Shown here piece by piece: positions 51,711-61,140 of a stretch of 64,000 bases of DNA. The stretch comes from Adhaeribacter aquaticus DSM 16391. GTDB taxonomy: Bacteria > Bacteroidota > Bacteroidia > Cytophagales > Hymenobacteraceae. A program made the position numbers and the translations under genes. Under the pieces are notes generated by a model. The model was not told the origin of the DNA, did no database searches, and worked only from the letters and a program-made list of their open reading frames with translations. The stretch's first letter is position 1. Each line of letters opens with the position of its first letter. The DNA is taken from the NCBI RefSeq assembly GCF_000473365.1, contig NZ_KI421517.1, positions 3,676,634 through 3,740,633 on the forward strand, given 5' to 3'.

Positions 51711-53276
51711 TTAGGAACTACAGGAAAGCATGGAACTACCTGGTTTTTTATTAGCCCAACCCGGCCTTTTAGCAAAAAACTTGTCAGCATTCCGGGAATA
51801 AGGAGCTTTTAAAGCTTCCTGAAGTTCCAGAAATAATTTATTCTCACCCTTTTCCAGTTCTTCAATGGCCTGATGCAGTAAATAATTTCGCAATATAAAA
51901 CGCGGGTTATGCTGGCGCATTTGTTCTTTCGATTGTTCAGGGGCAGAGGTGTTTTCTTTTAGACGCTCCGAATATGTCTTCATTAGTGCAAAAAGCTTTT
52001 CTTTTCCATTACCATCCAGCTCCTGGTAAAAACTTTCCTGGAAATGGGTAATAACTGTTTCTTCGTCTTTCAGTTCCTGCGGCAGGTCTATTAAAAGTTG
52101 GTAAAAAATAGTCATATCGGGCTGAAAAGAAGTAAGAAACTTTTCCAGGTTGGTGAAAAAAGTAATGTCTTTTTCTTTTACCTCATCCAAGCCTAATTTA
52201 TTACCCATCATGGTAAAATATTTGCCATAAAAATTACTTTCAAAAGTGTCCAATACTTCTGCCAGTTTTTCGGTTCCTGAAAATAAAGGCGCTAATGCCC
52301 CGGCCAGGCACCCCAGGTTCCAGTAGGCAATAGACGATTGTTTGCCAAAGGCATAGCGTCGCCCAGGTAAATCAGTAGTATTGGGTGTAAATTTAGGATC
52401 GTAATTATCTAGGAACGAGTAAGGGCCATAATCAATGGTAAGCCCCAGAATAGACATATTATCAGTATTCATTACTCCGTGCACAAAACCTACCCGTAAC
52501 CATTCCACAATCATGGTGGCTGTTCGGTCCAGTACCTCGCTAAACCAGGCAATTATTTTAGCTTCGCCTTCGCCCTGGATGTGGGGGTAGTACCGGTTAA
52601 TTGTCCAATCGGACAGTTTCCTAAGGTTTTCTAGTTCTTTCCGGGCGGCCAAAATTTCAAAGTTGCCAAAACGCAAAAAGCTTGGTGCTATCCGCATAAC
52701 TACAGCGCCTGGTTCTTCCTGTGGATTGCCATTATACAACATATCGCGTACCACCATATCGCCGGTAGTAACCAGGCTAAGGGCACGGGTTGTGGGTACC
52801 CGGAGGTAGTGCATGGCTTCACTCATCAGGTATTCCCGCACTGAAGACCGGAGTACGGCCCGTCCATCTGCCCGGCGGGAGTAAGGCGTTAGGCCAGCTC
52901 CTTTTAATTGCATTTCCCAGGTTTTGCCGGCCGTTGTTTCCAGTTCAGCTAACGTTATAGCCCGGCCATCGCCTAACTGCCCTGCCCAATGCCCAAATTG
53001 GTGCCCGGCGTAACAAGCGGCATAAGGCGCCATGGTCTCTGCTACAAAATTTCCACCCAGAATGTCAATATCTTTCTGCTCGCTGGGCTTTTCCAATTCC
53101 AGTTCCTGGGCTAGTTCTTCTGACCAGCCTATCAAAGAAACCTTTTTAACGGGGGTAGGTAGTACTTTACTATAAAATACACCCGGTGTCTGCCGTGGGG
53201 TAGAGTCACCACTTTCATCGCCTTGAAAGGTGCTTACAAACTCATTTTTATATATTTTCGAACTTAAGCTTTGCAT
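51711..53276 (-). CDS. selO: Protein adenylyltransferase SelO (YdiU)
   Basis: 521-residue pseudokinase that transfers AMP from ATP to protein side chains. Landmarks in order: GHQFGHWAGQLGDGRA (about 91-106), QLKGAGLTPYSRRADGRA (Lys125 in a candidate ATP-binding position), HGVMNTDNMSILG with catalytic Asp272 and Asn273, and DYGPY with Asp282. The spacing of Asp272 and Asp282 matches the characterised Pseudomonas enzyme. The protein ends MLSCSS, with the conserved near-terminal Cys (519) that is selenocysteine in eukaryotes. Stand-alone gene, cytosolic. Confidence 0.94.
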   Translation of the reverse strand: MQSLSSKIYKNEFVSTFQGDESGDSTPRQTPGVFYSKVLPTPVKKVSLIGWSEELAQELELEKPSEQKDIDILGGNFVAETMAPYAACYAGHQFGHWAGQLGDGRAITLAELETTAGKTWEMQLKGAGLTPYSRRADGRAVLRSSVREYLMSEAMHYLRVPTTRALSLVTTGDMVVRDMLYNGNPQEEPGAVVMRIAPSFLRFGNFEILAARKELENLRKLSDWTINRYYPHIQGEGEAKIIAWFSEVLDRTATMIVEWLRVGFVHGVMNTDNMSILGLTIDYGPYSFLDNYDPKFTPNTTDLPGRRYAFGKQSSIAYWNLGCLAGALAPLFSGTEKLAEVLDTFESNFYGKYFTMMGNKLGLDEVKEKDITFFTNLEKFLTSFQPDMTIFYQLLIDLPQELKDEETVITHFQESFYQELDGNGKEKLFALMKTYSERLKENTSAPEQSKEQMRQHNPRFILRNYLLHQAIEELEKGENKLFLELQEALKAPYSRNADKFFAKRPGWANKKPGSSMLSCSS

Positions 53277-53469
53277 GAACTTTCTGTAATAGTTACAACT
53301 ATATTAAACCGGTATTTTCTATACCAGTTAAGGATATACGAAAAGAATCAAATTCCTTTTCTTGTTCTATTAATAATTGCGACTTTTAACCGGAGTTTAA
53401 GGTAAAAGGAAGGGCCAGATGTTACCTGTTTATAGAAAAGGAAGAGGTAGTAAATAATCTGGTAAGCAA

Positions 53470-53904
53470 TTAACCAGCCATTTCTTCCTGGTAAATCCAA
53501 TTTAAAGCGGCTTCTTCATCAAAGTGGATTTTAATTTTACCAACTGGTTTGGCTTTGCTTTCCTCGTTATTTTTTTCATACACCCGATTAGGATTGGTCA
53601 TAACAAAGCATTCCGGAGAAATAATAATTGCAAACTTTTGAATTCTGTTAGAGCTTAAAAAGGGCATCATGTTTTGCATTAACCAGTTTTGGTTGTCAGG
53701 TAACATGGTTTTAATATTGCTGGCATCGGTGACCCAAAACTTTATATTTTTTCTGGAAACTGCATCAAATGCCAGCAGATACCCATTTCTAAATTGCTCT
53801 GGTTCGGGTTGTTTCTTAAAAACTAATTTAAGAATAGAGAGTTCTTTATAATTAAAGATTTGAACAATACTATCTTCGTAAAGATTATCTGCATTTGAAA
53901 GCAT
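53470..53904 (-). CDS. Hypothetical STAS/SpoIIAA-like protein
   Basis: 144-residue cytoplasmic protein without signal peptide. The pattern of alternating strands and helices (FNYKELSILKLVFKKQPEP, YLLAFDAVSRKNIKFWVTDA, MMPFLSSNRIQKFAIIISPE) and the short length fit the STAS/SpoIIAA-like fold that is common in Cytophagales as small unannotated proteins. No binding motif is visible. It follows SelO on the same strand at some distance but shares no obvious operon. Confidence 0.6.
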   Translation of the reverse strand: MLSNADNLYEDSIVQIFNYKELSILKLVFKKQPEPEQFRNGYLLAFDAVSRKNIKFWVTDASNIKTMLPDNQNWLMQNMMPFLSSNRIQKFAIIISPECFVMTNPNRVYEKNNEESKAKPVGKIKIHFDEEAALNWIYQEEMAG

Positions 53905-54135
53905 CCTCTAATAAAATAACTATACAAATCATATTTTAAATATATTTAATATTACTAATATTTTATTAGAAAGTTATTTTTTGAAGCCTGATATTTTAAA
54001 CTAATATAATAAATATAAAATTTAGTTAAATTTCTGATAATAAACAGTTAAAGTCTAGTTTATACTGAACTTTGGGATTGGTTTAGCTCAATTAGCCGGT
54101 ATTAGATATTTATAATCGGTAATACTTGTTATTAG

Positions 54136-54567
54136 TTAACTCCTTTTAGTACCCCTGTTTTTAAAAATTTTCTCTTTAGTTAGTTTATTTTCCAAGTTTT
54201 TAAATTCTTCATTGTCTATAGTTACCGAATAAATTACGGAAGTAAGAATGTTTTCGTCTTCATCAAAATCATAAACCATAGATAATAAAAGTTGCTTATG
54301 GGGGTTTAGTACGTATTCTTCTTCTATTTTATCATACACTTTAAATTCCAGTTCTCCTTCTTCCGAATTTGGGGCTTCAGTCCTGGCTAAGCAATCTCCG
54401 GTAATAACCAGTGGCGTTTCGAGTTCTTCCGTAAGGTCAAAAGGTTGATAATACCGGCCGTCCTTTCTTTGGGTAATGTATTCTATTTTATCTACGTGGA
54501 TTTCTATGTCCTTATGCTGGTTACTACGCTTGTTCTTTATTTGGGTAATATTGCCTGTTACTTTCAT
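54136..54567 (-). CDS. Hypothetical acidic protein
   Basis: 143-residue acidic protein (many Glu/Asp), no signal peptide. I do not recognise it. It opens with VTGNITQIKNKRSNQHKD and has a strand-rich middle (LVITGDCLARTE, EFKVYDKIEEEYVL) and a basic tail (KIFKNRGTKRS). Codon use resembles its neighbours, so it is likely expressed. Monocistronic. Confidence 0.55.
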   Translation of the reverse strand: MKVTGNITQIKNKRSNQHKDIEIHVDKIEYITQRKDGRYYQPFDLTEELETPLVITGDCLARTEAPNSEEGELEFKVYDKIEEEYVLNPHKQLLLSMVYDFDEDENILTSVIYSVTIDNEEFKNLENKLTKEKIFKNRGTKRS

Positions 54568-54762
54568 GCGTGTATTAGTAAAGAATTAAAGTTTAAAAAA
54601 GATTGTACTCCTGGTAATACGATTATTTAATATGGAGGTGTTTCTTTAAGAAGAAACAGGTGCAATCAAAAAAATTAAATAAATTTATTTGGCTACTAAG
54701 AGTAGCTATATAACTACAAAGGTTAGCATTTTTAAAAAATTAATTTTATAAATTTTAATACT

Positions 54763-55209
54763 ATGCTTCGCTGGGGTGATATCATTGCTTATGCCAAATA
54801 CAGTAATCCGGAACCTGAAAAACGGATTGAAAAAACCGAGGAACAATGGCAGCAGATTTTATTGCCCGATCAATTTCGGATTCTGCGGCTTAAAGAAACA
54901 GAATCTCCTTACCGGAATGCTTATTGCCGTTTGTATGAACCGGGTATTTATGTTTGTGCCGGATGCGGTAACTATTTGTTTTATTCCAAGGAGAAATACC
55001 ATGCTATATCCGGATGGCCCAGCTTTACCCAGCCTATTTCCAAAGGAGCCATCAAATATATTTTTGATAACTCCTATAATATGAATAGAATAGAGGTCCA
55101 ATGTAATGTATGCAGTGGTCATTTAGGGCATGTATTTCCCGACGGACCTAAACTAGGAGGTTTGAGGTATTGCATAAATTCGGCCAGTATGGTGCTTTTA
55201 AAAAGTTGA
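54763..55209 (+). CDS. msrB: Peptide-methionine (R)-S-oxide reductase
   Basis: 148-residue MsrB that reduces methionine-R-sulfoxide. Zinc ligands Cys65, Cys68 (CAGC), Cys114 and Cys117 (CNVC); catalytic Cys137 in GGLRYCINSASM; conserved GWPSF (about 84-88) and HLGHVFPDGP (about 120-129). An additional Cys55 is close to the usual resolving position. No signal peptide, so cytosolic. Start agrees with the family's usual length (about 130-150). Confidence 0.93.
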   Translation: MLRWGDIIAYAKYSNPEPEKRIEKTEEQWQQILLPDQFRILRLKETESPYRNAYCRLYEPGIYVCAGCGNYLFYSKEKYHAISGWPSFTQPISKGAIKYIFDNSYNMNRIEVQCNVCSGHLGHVFPDGPKLGGLRYCINSASMVLLKS

Positions 55210-55253
55210 TAATAAATAAAATAATTATTTAAGTAAAGCCATGAAAAGTATTG

Positions 55254-56819
55254 TTATTGATACCGACCTCTTCGCTGGCGGTCTTCATGAAAAAACTGGA
55301 GAAAGATTTTTTGCTCCGTTATAACCGAGCGTTGATCCGGAAAATCCCGTAAGGTCCGGTTGGTACTATAACCGAAATGTTCATAACCCAAGCTAACGTT
55401 TTTAAATAACCTTAACGTAACCCGGGGCCTGACAATACCAATTGAATTATTTCCCGCCAGCCCCTCAAAGTTATTTAGCCAATAATGATAATATACAAAG
55501 GCCGCTGTGGCGTATTTACCTAAACTTAAAGTGCTTTCTATTTTACCTTGGAAACCGGTAGCAAAAACATAATTCCGCAATCCTAATTCATCTGGGGCCG
55601 AGCGGGTACTGTTGCCGGCTAAAGGAGTAAAGCCTAAATGTCCGTTCGTATATAAGTTTATTTGATTGGATAAGGGGTATTTAGTAAATAGACCCGCACC
55701 AAATCCTAAGGTGCCTAATTCAAAATTTCGGGTATTCCAATAGTCATAGTATTGGAATCCACCGGTAAGTAAGGATAGTTTACCTATTTGGCGGTTCTTG
55801 CCAAACAGAATGCCGTAGCCGGTTACGTTATTTATTCTGCTGGCAATGGTATCCTGTCCCCAACTAAACTCAGTTCGCAATCGGAAAAAATCAAAAGGTT
55901 TTCGTTTTCGGGTTTCAAAAGGATTACCATAGTCCAGTTGTACGTTTAGCATGGCATTATTCCTGCCAGGACCAAAAACATCGTCCTGGTTATTGTTCAA
56001 ACGGTGGAGGCCAGCAAACAAAGTTATATTTAGCGGCTCTTTTTCATAAACTTCCTTGTTAGTTACCTGGAACGTTTTGCCTTGCAATAAACGGTTCAAG
56101 CCCCGCACCGGGTTTATGATGCCGGCCGAGATTTCTCTTATTACTCTTTCGGTGCCCCGTGTCCGGTCGTCGAGCAAATTGGAACTTATCCGGTATAAAA
56201 TTTCTCCCAGCGCCACTCCGTTCAAGGGCGTATATATTAAATCATTATAGGAGGGAAGTGTGTTTTCGCCTAAATATTCCCAGGTCAGGCTGCCAAAAGC
56301 AGCAAAGGGTAAAGACTGCCAGAAATTATAACCCTGGGCCCTGGCGGCATTAAAGTATAACGTGCCCTGGTAAGGATGACCAATAAAATTTATTCCAAAT
56401 TCATCCACATCCCACTCCGGCCCGGCTTTTATATTGTGTTTCCATGTATTAAAATCTACATATCCATAATCGGCTTTGGCGATGTATCGGTTATACCCCA
56501 TAAATAAGGCATTAACCCCCAAAACCTGGACAGTTGGTTTCCAGATGGGCTGGCGTTTGTTATAAATCGGGTCATCGTTTATTAGATCACCATATTTATT
56601 ATATATGGTGGAGTCCAGCATACCTGCATTAGTTGGTTCAGGAGCCCCGGGCGTATCAGTAAGAAGCTGTTTTTTTTGTTCTTTAATTTGCCGTAACTGT
56701 TCTTCCCGGGTACCGTTTCCCGGTTGTATGGTGTCGGGGGTAATAAATACCTGGGCTTTAACTAATACAACGGATAAGAAGAAAAGAATTACCGTAAAAC
56801 TATGTTTCATGTGTTGCAA
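55254..56819 (-). CDS. DUF3943 outer-membrane-type protein
   Basis: 521-residue exported protein (signal peptide about 1-22, ending VKAQ). A long polar N-terminal stretch precedes the DUF3943 region (YNFWQSLPFAAFGSLTWEYLGE, about 167-188), a short block known from Gram-negative outer-membrane proteins. The C-terminal half is beta-rich with many aromatic strand ends (GYGILFGKNRQIGKLSLLTG and others), as in beta-barrels. Function unknown. Terminal residues lie close to the MsrB gene, which converges on it. Confidence 0.75.
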   Translation of the reverse strand: MQHMKHSFTVILFFLSVVLVKAQVFITPDTIQPGNGTREEQLRQIKEQKKQLLTDTPGAPEPTNAGMLDSTIYNKYGDLINDDPIYNKRQPIWKPTVQVLGVNALFMGYNRYIAKADYGYVDFNTWKHNIKAGPEWDVDEFGINFIGHPYQGTLYFNAARAQGYNFWQSLPFAAFGSLTWEYLGENTLPSYNDLIYTPLNGVALGEILYRISSNLLDDRTRGTERVIREISAGIINPVRGLNRLLQGKTFQVTNKEVYEKEPLNITLFAGLHRLNNNQDDVFGPGRNNAMLNVQLDYGNPFETRKRKPFDFFRLRTEFSWGQDTIASRINNVTGYGILFGKNRQIGKLSLLTGGFQYYDYWNTRNFELGTLGFGAGLFTKYPLSNQINLYTNGHLGFTPLAGNSTRSAPDELGLRNYVFATGFQGKIESTLSLGKYATAAFVYYHYWLNNFEGLAGNNSIGIVRPRVTLRLFKNVSLGYEHFGYSTNRTLRDFPDQRSVITEQKIFLQFFHEDRQRRGRYQ

Positions 56820-57587
56820 GTATGTCTGGAAAATACATTATGCTTTGATTCTGGTTAGAAGCAGCTCCCTTTTAGCAACTCTATACGAAAAAACCTATAT
56901 TGAGTAGATGACTTAATTTCAGATGTACCCAATGGCCTAATTAATCCCTCCCGATTTTTAAGTCTTATTTAAAGACATTAGACCGAAAAGATGCATTTAA
57001 ATTTTAATTCAGATGGAGGCGCAGTTATTGCAGTATTAATAGCTAAAAGCAGGGAAGCGGGTATTTATTTTAATAAACTTAAATTTATAGTTTGAATAAG
57101 GAAAGAAAAGGTTTGCCTTTACTCCTTATTAAAATATTAAAGTATTTTAAAGGCTTTTTATCTCTGTAAATTAAGGTTGTTTCCCCAAAAGCCTCCTAAA
57201 TTCTTATTTCATAGTAAGGCTCTATTCACGACTTGGATTCTATTGAAATAAAATGATGAATGAAAGCGAAAAATCTTCATTCACCTACCAACGAGGTAAC
57301 CGTTTGAAAAGTAGAAAAATATAGTATGGGAAATAAATAGTTTTTAATGTGAACATTTTTGAAAGGCACCAGGATAGTACTTCCTTTTAAAAGTCAAAAT
57401 ATAGGGATTGGTTAACAGCCCATGTACTAAGCCAATATATTTCTCTGTAAAAAGATTAATAAAGCTTTTCTATATATTGGCAGTAAGAAAAGAAACAGTT
57501 TTTTGTAATCGTGGTTTTAGGGAAGTTGCTTTAGCTTAGTGTTTAAGGTATTCTGAATTTTAAAGTACTTCTACTAAATAAATTTTT
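56820..57587. other. 768-base gap with no intact gene
   Basis: A+T-rich. An ATG at 56991 opens only 34 codons, with no recognised product. A stem-like segment (GCCTTTA near 57114 pairing with TAAAGGC near 57149, followed by TTTTT) could be a terminator but has no nearby transcription unit. Nothing else was identified. Confidence 0.5.
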
Positions 57588-58049
57588 ATGGTAAAAATAG
57601 GAAGCGCCATTATGGTCATTAGTGGACTACTGGCAATTGCTATGCTTATAGATTTTATTATCAAGGGGGAAATATCAGTAGAAAAAATTCAAACTATTAA
57701 TCAGAGAAAAGAAAGTTACCACAACCCAGCTGGCTACTATCATATTTCCTGGAACATTCAGACGGAAAACCACGATTTTAACATTTCAGAAAGCTTTGGT
57801 CTGCAGGCTAAGCAGGGGCAGGAAATACAAGTTAAGATTTCTCCTATATTCAAAGAAATAAATTCAGTTAAGAACTTAGAAACAGGTAAAGAAGAAGTTT
57901 ATTCGTTAAGAATATTTTCAGGGTTATTGCTACCAGTAGTGGTATTAATAACTCTGGCTATTGGCTTCAAACTGAAAGAAAAGGCAAGTACCATAGTATT
58001 TGTGATAGAGGTTATAATCTTTGCTAATTTGATTTACCTTTTAAATTAA
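57588..58049 (+). CDS. Small membrane protein of unknown function
   Basis: 153-residue protein with an N-terminal helix (SAIMVISGLLAIAMLIDFII, about 5-24), a polar extracytoplasmic middle (about 25-108) and two C-terminal helices (about 110-127 and 133-151). The layout resembles DUF3592-like proteins, but similarity is too weak for a family call. Low G+C. No obvious operon partner. Confidence 0.55.
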   Translation: MVKIGSAIMVISGLLAIAMLIDFIIKGEISVEKIQTINQRKESYHNPAGYYHISWNIQTENHDFNISESFGLQAKQGQEIQVKISPIFKEINSVKNLETGKEEVYSLRIFSGLLLPVVVLITLAIGFKLKEKASTIVFVIEVIIFANLIYLLN

Positions 58050-58309
58050 AAAAATCATAAATTTATATACCTACTAAATATTTACAAAAAGCTTGATCTT
58101 ACATTAGAAGTAACTCCTTGATAATTTTATAAAAAAATTTGATGGAAAACAGATTAAAAAGATTTGCCGTGGTTTAGGCTTAATTTTTGGGTGGTTAACC
58201 TACTGCTGCTTAAAGCAACTTTATAAGTAAATGGAGGTTCCCTCCTAAGGGGGACTTTTTCAACGGGAAGTAGTGTAAAAATAAGGGTAGACGGGTAGTG
58301 CGAAGTAAT

Positions 58310-58837
58310 TTATCTATAAGAGCTAATTGGGGTGTCTTTTCTATTATTTTTTAAGTAATCTTCTTTTAAATAAATTTTAATGCCTTGGTTGCCGGGCTGA
58401 TTGTATTTCAAAAGCCGAATTACATATAAGTTATCAGCAAAATCCTGATAAGTTTCTAAATTAGCTGTTCCGGGTAAGGTAGTGCCTTCAGCAATTACCT
58501 CCATTTTCCGGTTCCTTATTTTCTGCTGAATGGTTTTAATAGGAGTGCCGCCATTTGAATTATACATAATTCGGCTAGGAAGACTATTAGAATAAAATAG
58601 AATACACCAGGCAGTAGCTGTTTCGCCTATAGGATTAAAAGCCCAAACGGCTTTTCCCATAGTTACAGAGTCTGGTTTGGTGTCGGAAACAAAGGTCCAG
58701 CCTCTAAAACTTAATTTTTTATTTACTTCTGGTTGCACCATTTGCCTGAAACGTAGCAACTCGTTTAAGGTAAGCGTTTGAGTAAATGCAGGAATAGAAA
58801 TAAATAAAAATCCGAGTGTTATAGCTAAGATTTTCAA
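58310..58837 (-). CDS. Exported hypothetical protein
   Basis: 175-residue protein with a signal peptide (about 1-19, ending PAFTQ). The mature part starts TLTLNELLRFRQMVQPEVNK and contains KPDSVTMGKAVWAFNPIGETATAWCILF, a pattern seen in many single-copy Bacteroidota periplasmic proteins. No catalytic motif is visible. Family not recognised. Confidence 0.6.
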   Translation of the reverse strand: MKILAITLGFLFISIPAFTQTLTLNELLRFRQMVQPEVNKKLSFRGWTFVSDTKPDSVTMGKAVWAFNPIGETATAWCILFYSNSLPSRIMYNSNGGTPIKTIQQKIRNRKMEVIAEGTTLPGTANLETYQDFADNLYVIRLLKYNQPGNQGIKIYLKEDYLKNNRKDTPISSYR

Positions 58838-59561
58838 GTCGTTACAGTTTTCCTAATTTATTCTTTAAATTAACGAAAAAAAGACTAAGTTATTTACAGT
58901 CTGGATAAAATAACTTTTTGATATACCTGTTAAAGAATTTTAAGCACCTTGTAAGGTGAACTAATATCCTGAAGGTAAAATAAAACAATATGCTTTTAAG
59001 CGTGAAATAGAATATATAAACATTAATACCAGGTTCTAAGGTGTTAATTTATTTTTGGAGTGGTAAGGTTTTCTTGTAAACGAATTACTGAAAACAAATG
59101 CTTTTACAAATACATTTAGGAAAGTAACACAAAAGCTTTCCGAGCTGCTTTTTAGGAAAATAACGGCCATTCTCCCCTTGCCTTTAAAATTAAATATCCC
59201 TAGAACTTAATGACGGTTAAAGTTTTTTATTTTGGCTATATTAATTTGAAAATAGGGAATCGTAATACATTGTGGTAGAATGACGTTTACATGTTTATAA
59301 TTTAGACAGTAACTTTATTTTAAAATTTACTTATAAAGTAAAACGAAGATGAAAAATATTTATAGGTTATATCTTTTAAATGAAAAAATTATAACTAAAT
59401 CTGGTAAATATTTATTTCTTTTGTGTTGCAACCAATAGTTTATGATGAGACTTTTTCATCTTATTGAAAATGATAGTTTCTTATAAAGAAAGGTTAAAGT
59501 GCTGAAAAGAAGCACAGCCTAATGTTGGAATAGGAGGTAACGGTTGCTTAATTGTAAATTT
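58838..59561. other. 724-base gap with no intact gene
   Basis: Very A+T-rich with only short open frames (one ATG of 29 codons at 59349). No strong hairpin, repeat or exact promoter box was found. Likely non-coding upstream of the first of two paralogous surface-protein genes. Confidence 0.5.
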
Positions 59562-60581
59562 ATGAGCGTTTTGAAGTCTTTAGGATATTTTAGCTTTTTA
59601 GTTTTATTAGGTTTTTTCCCCGCCGGATGTAGTAAGCCGGAAAAGGAAAAAGAATTAGTCCAACCAGGTTGTACCGACCCGTCAGCTAATAATTACAAGG
59701 CAGGTGCTACCAGCAACGATGGAAGTTGTGCCTATAACAGTGCTTCTGTATTTTTAACCAATGCTAAAACCCTGCCTGCTACCCTAAATCAAAGTTCAGG
59801 CTTAGTTCATACCAATAACCAGCTTTGGACCATAAGTAATAAGTTCGGGGATAATACCATTTACCGAATAAATGAAGATGGAGCCATTCAGCAGACAATA
59901 ACTATTGCGGGCGCCAATAATGCAGATTGGGAAGCCATAACAGCTGATGCTAACTATTTTTATATAGGCGATTTTGGCAATAACCTGGCTGGTAACCGGA
60001 CTGATTTACGAATTTATCGGGTAAGTAAGTCTGGAATTGGTTCCGGTGCTACTGGCAGTGTTCCGGCTGAAGTAATTCAGTTTTCTTATAAAGATCAGGA
60101 TATGAATACGCCTACTGGTAGTAATGATTCTGATTTTGATTGTGAAGCTTTTGTAGTTAAAGGAAACACTTTGCACTTGTTTACCAAACAGTGGAAAAGT
60201 AATAAAACAACCCATTACACTTTGCCTGTCACTCCCGGAACTCATGTAGCTAACCCGGTAGAAACTTTCGCCGTGGATGGATTAATTACGGATGCTAGTA
60301 TTTCTGCTGGTAATGCAAACGAAATCGTATTAATTGGCTACACAAAAGATTTAACAAATTTATTTATGTGGCTGCTCTCGGATTACCAAGAAGATAAATT
60401 CTTTAGTGGCAACAAACGCCGTTTAAATTTAGGAAGTTCGCTACAGGGCCAGATAGAAGGAGTTACCTTAACAAGCAATGGAAATGGATATATTTCTTCT
60501 GAACAAATAACTACCTCTTTTTATAATAAACCTCCTCAGCTTTACTCTTTTTCAATAGCCAATTATATTAGCAGCAAATAA
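59562..60581 (+). CDS. Surface lipoprotein with CTDP motif and propeller-like domain, copy 1
   Basis: 339-residue lipoprotein starting at the ATG at 59562, because this begins the lipobox (VLLGFFPAGC, Cys23); a TTG-started extension of six codons is not needed. After the lipidated Cys comes a CTDPSANNYKAGATSNDGSC block (about 37-56), a short Cys motif known in Bacteroidota secreted proteins. The rest is a beta-propeller-like domain: SSGLVHTNNQLWTISNKFGD, NADWEAITADANYFYIGDFG and GQIEGVTLTSNGNGYISSEQ. The tandem copy at 61141 shares all these blocks. A terminator follows. Confidence 0.8.
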   Translation: MSVLKSLGYFSFLVLLGFFPAGCSKPEKEKELVQPGCTDPSANNYKAGATSNDGSCAYNSASVFLTNAKTLPATLNQSSGLVHTNNQLWTISNKFGDNTIYRINEDGAIQQTITIAGANNADWEAITADANYFYIGDFGNNLAGNRTDLRIYRVSKSGIGSGATGSVPAEVIQFSYKDQDMNTPTGSNDSDFDCEAFVVKGNTLHLFTKQWKSNKTTHYTLPVTPGTHVANPVETFAVDGLITDASISAGNANEIVLIGYTKDLTNLFMWLLSDYQEDKFFSGNKRRLNLGSSLQGQIEGVTLTSNGNGYISSEQITTSFYNKPPQLYSFSIANYISSK

Positions 60582-60644
60582 TACCTAAATATTAGGTGGT
60601 TTACCTGAGTAAGTAACCACAGGGGCATTATAACATTAAATTTG

Positions 60645-60696
60645 AAGTTAAGTAGGTAGACCTTGTACTTAAAGGATTTCCTGCTTAACTTTTTTT
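60645..60696 (+). terminator. Terminator after copy 1 of the paralogue pair
   Basis: AAGTTAAGTAGG (60645-60656) pairs with CCTGCTTAACTT (60680-60691) with one G-T pair, a 23-base loop and a T-run to 60696. It separates the two paralogous genes into distinct units. Confidence 0.65.
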
Positions 60697-61065
60697 ATAA
60701 GATTTTTTTACTTGATACTAAATTCTTTTTGGGGATAAAATTCAGCTTAATTCTCTATTGCTTTACTAATTATCTTTTTTCCTTCTTCCAAAATTGATAG
60801 CAACTTTAATATTATATTTTATTGAGCAGGTTGATTAAAAATTTTACTAAAAATCTGCCATTTTAAACTTATCCTGAAGCAATAAATTCTTCAATCCATA
60901 GAAGGTTTAAACTAGACCTTAAATTTTTTAAGGTAAAATATGGTCAATTTCCTTGCCTGATAGTTGCGCCTAACCTAATGAGTCTGATTTTGTAATATAT
61001 TGATATTCAATAATGTAAATATAAAAAATTTAATTTAAAATTGGGTTTAACCTAAAAAAGTCACT

Positions 61066-61073
61066 TACCTTTG
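61066..61073 (+). promoter_or_regulatory. Bacteroidota-type -7 box for paralogue copy 2
   Basis: TACCTTTG is an exact TAnnTTTG match. A TTG at 61041-61043 lies 22 bases upstream, slightly more than the usual spacing for -33. Predicted leader about 60 nt to the 61141 start. It shows the second paralogue has its own promoter. Confidence 0.5.
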
Positions 61074-61140
61074 CCTTTATTTATGAAACTGTTTGGGTTG
61101 TAGCGTCAATAATGGTAAGGTTATGAATGTAGGGAGAAAG

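Larger units (their letters stand above)
60582..61140. other. Region between the two paralogous genes
   Basis: Apart from the terminator at 60645-60696 and the promoter at 61066-61073, this A+T-rich stretch of about 560 bases holds no recognisable gene. Confidence 0.55.

Noticed and set aside
56991-57095. 34-codon ATG-started frame in the long gap after the DUF3943 gene
   Set aside because: Too short and unrecognised; no ribosome-binding or promoter support.
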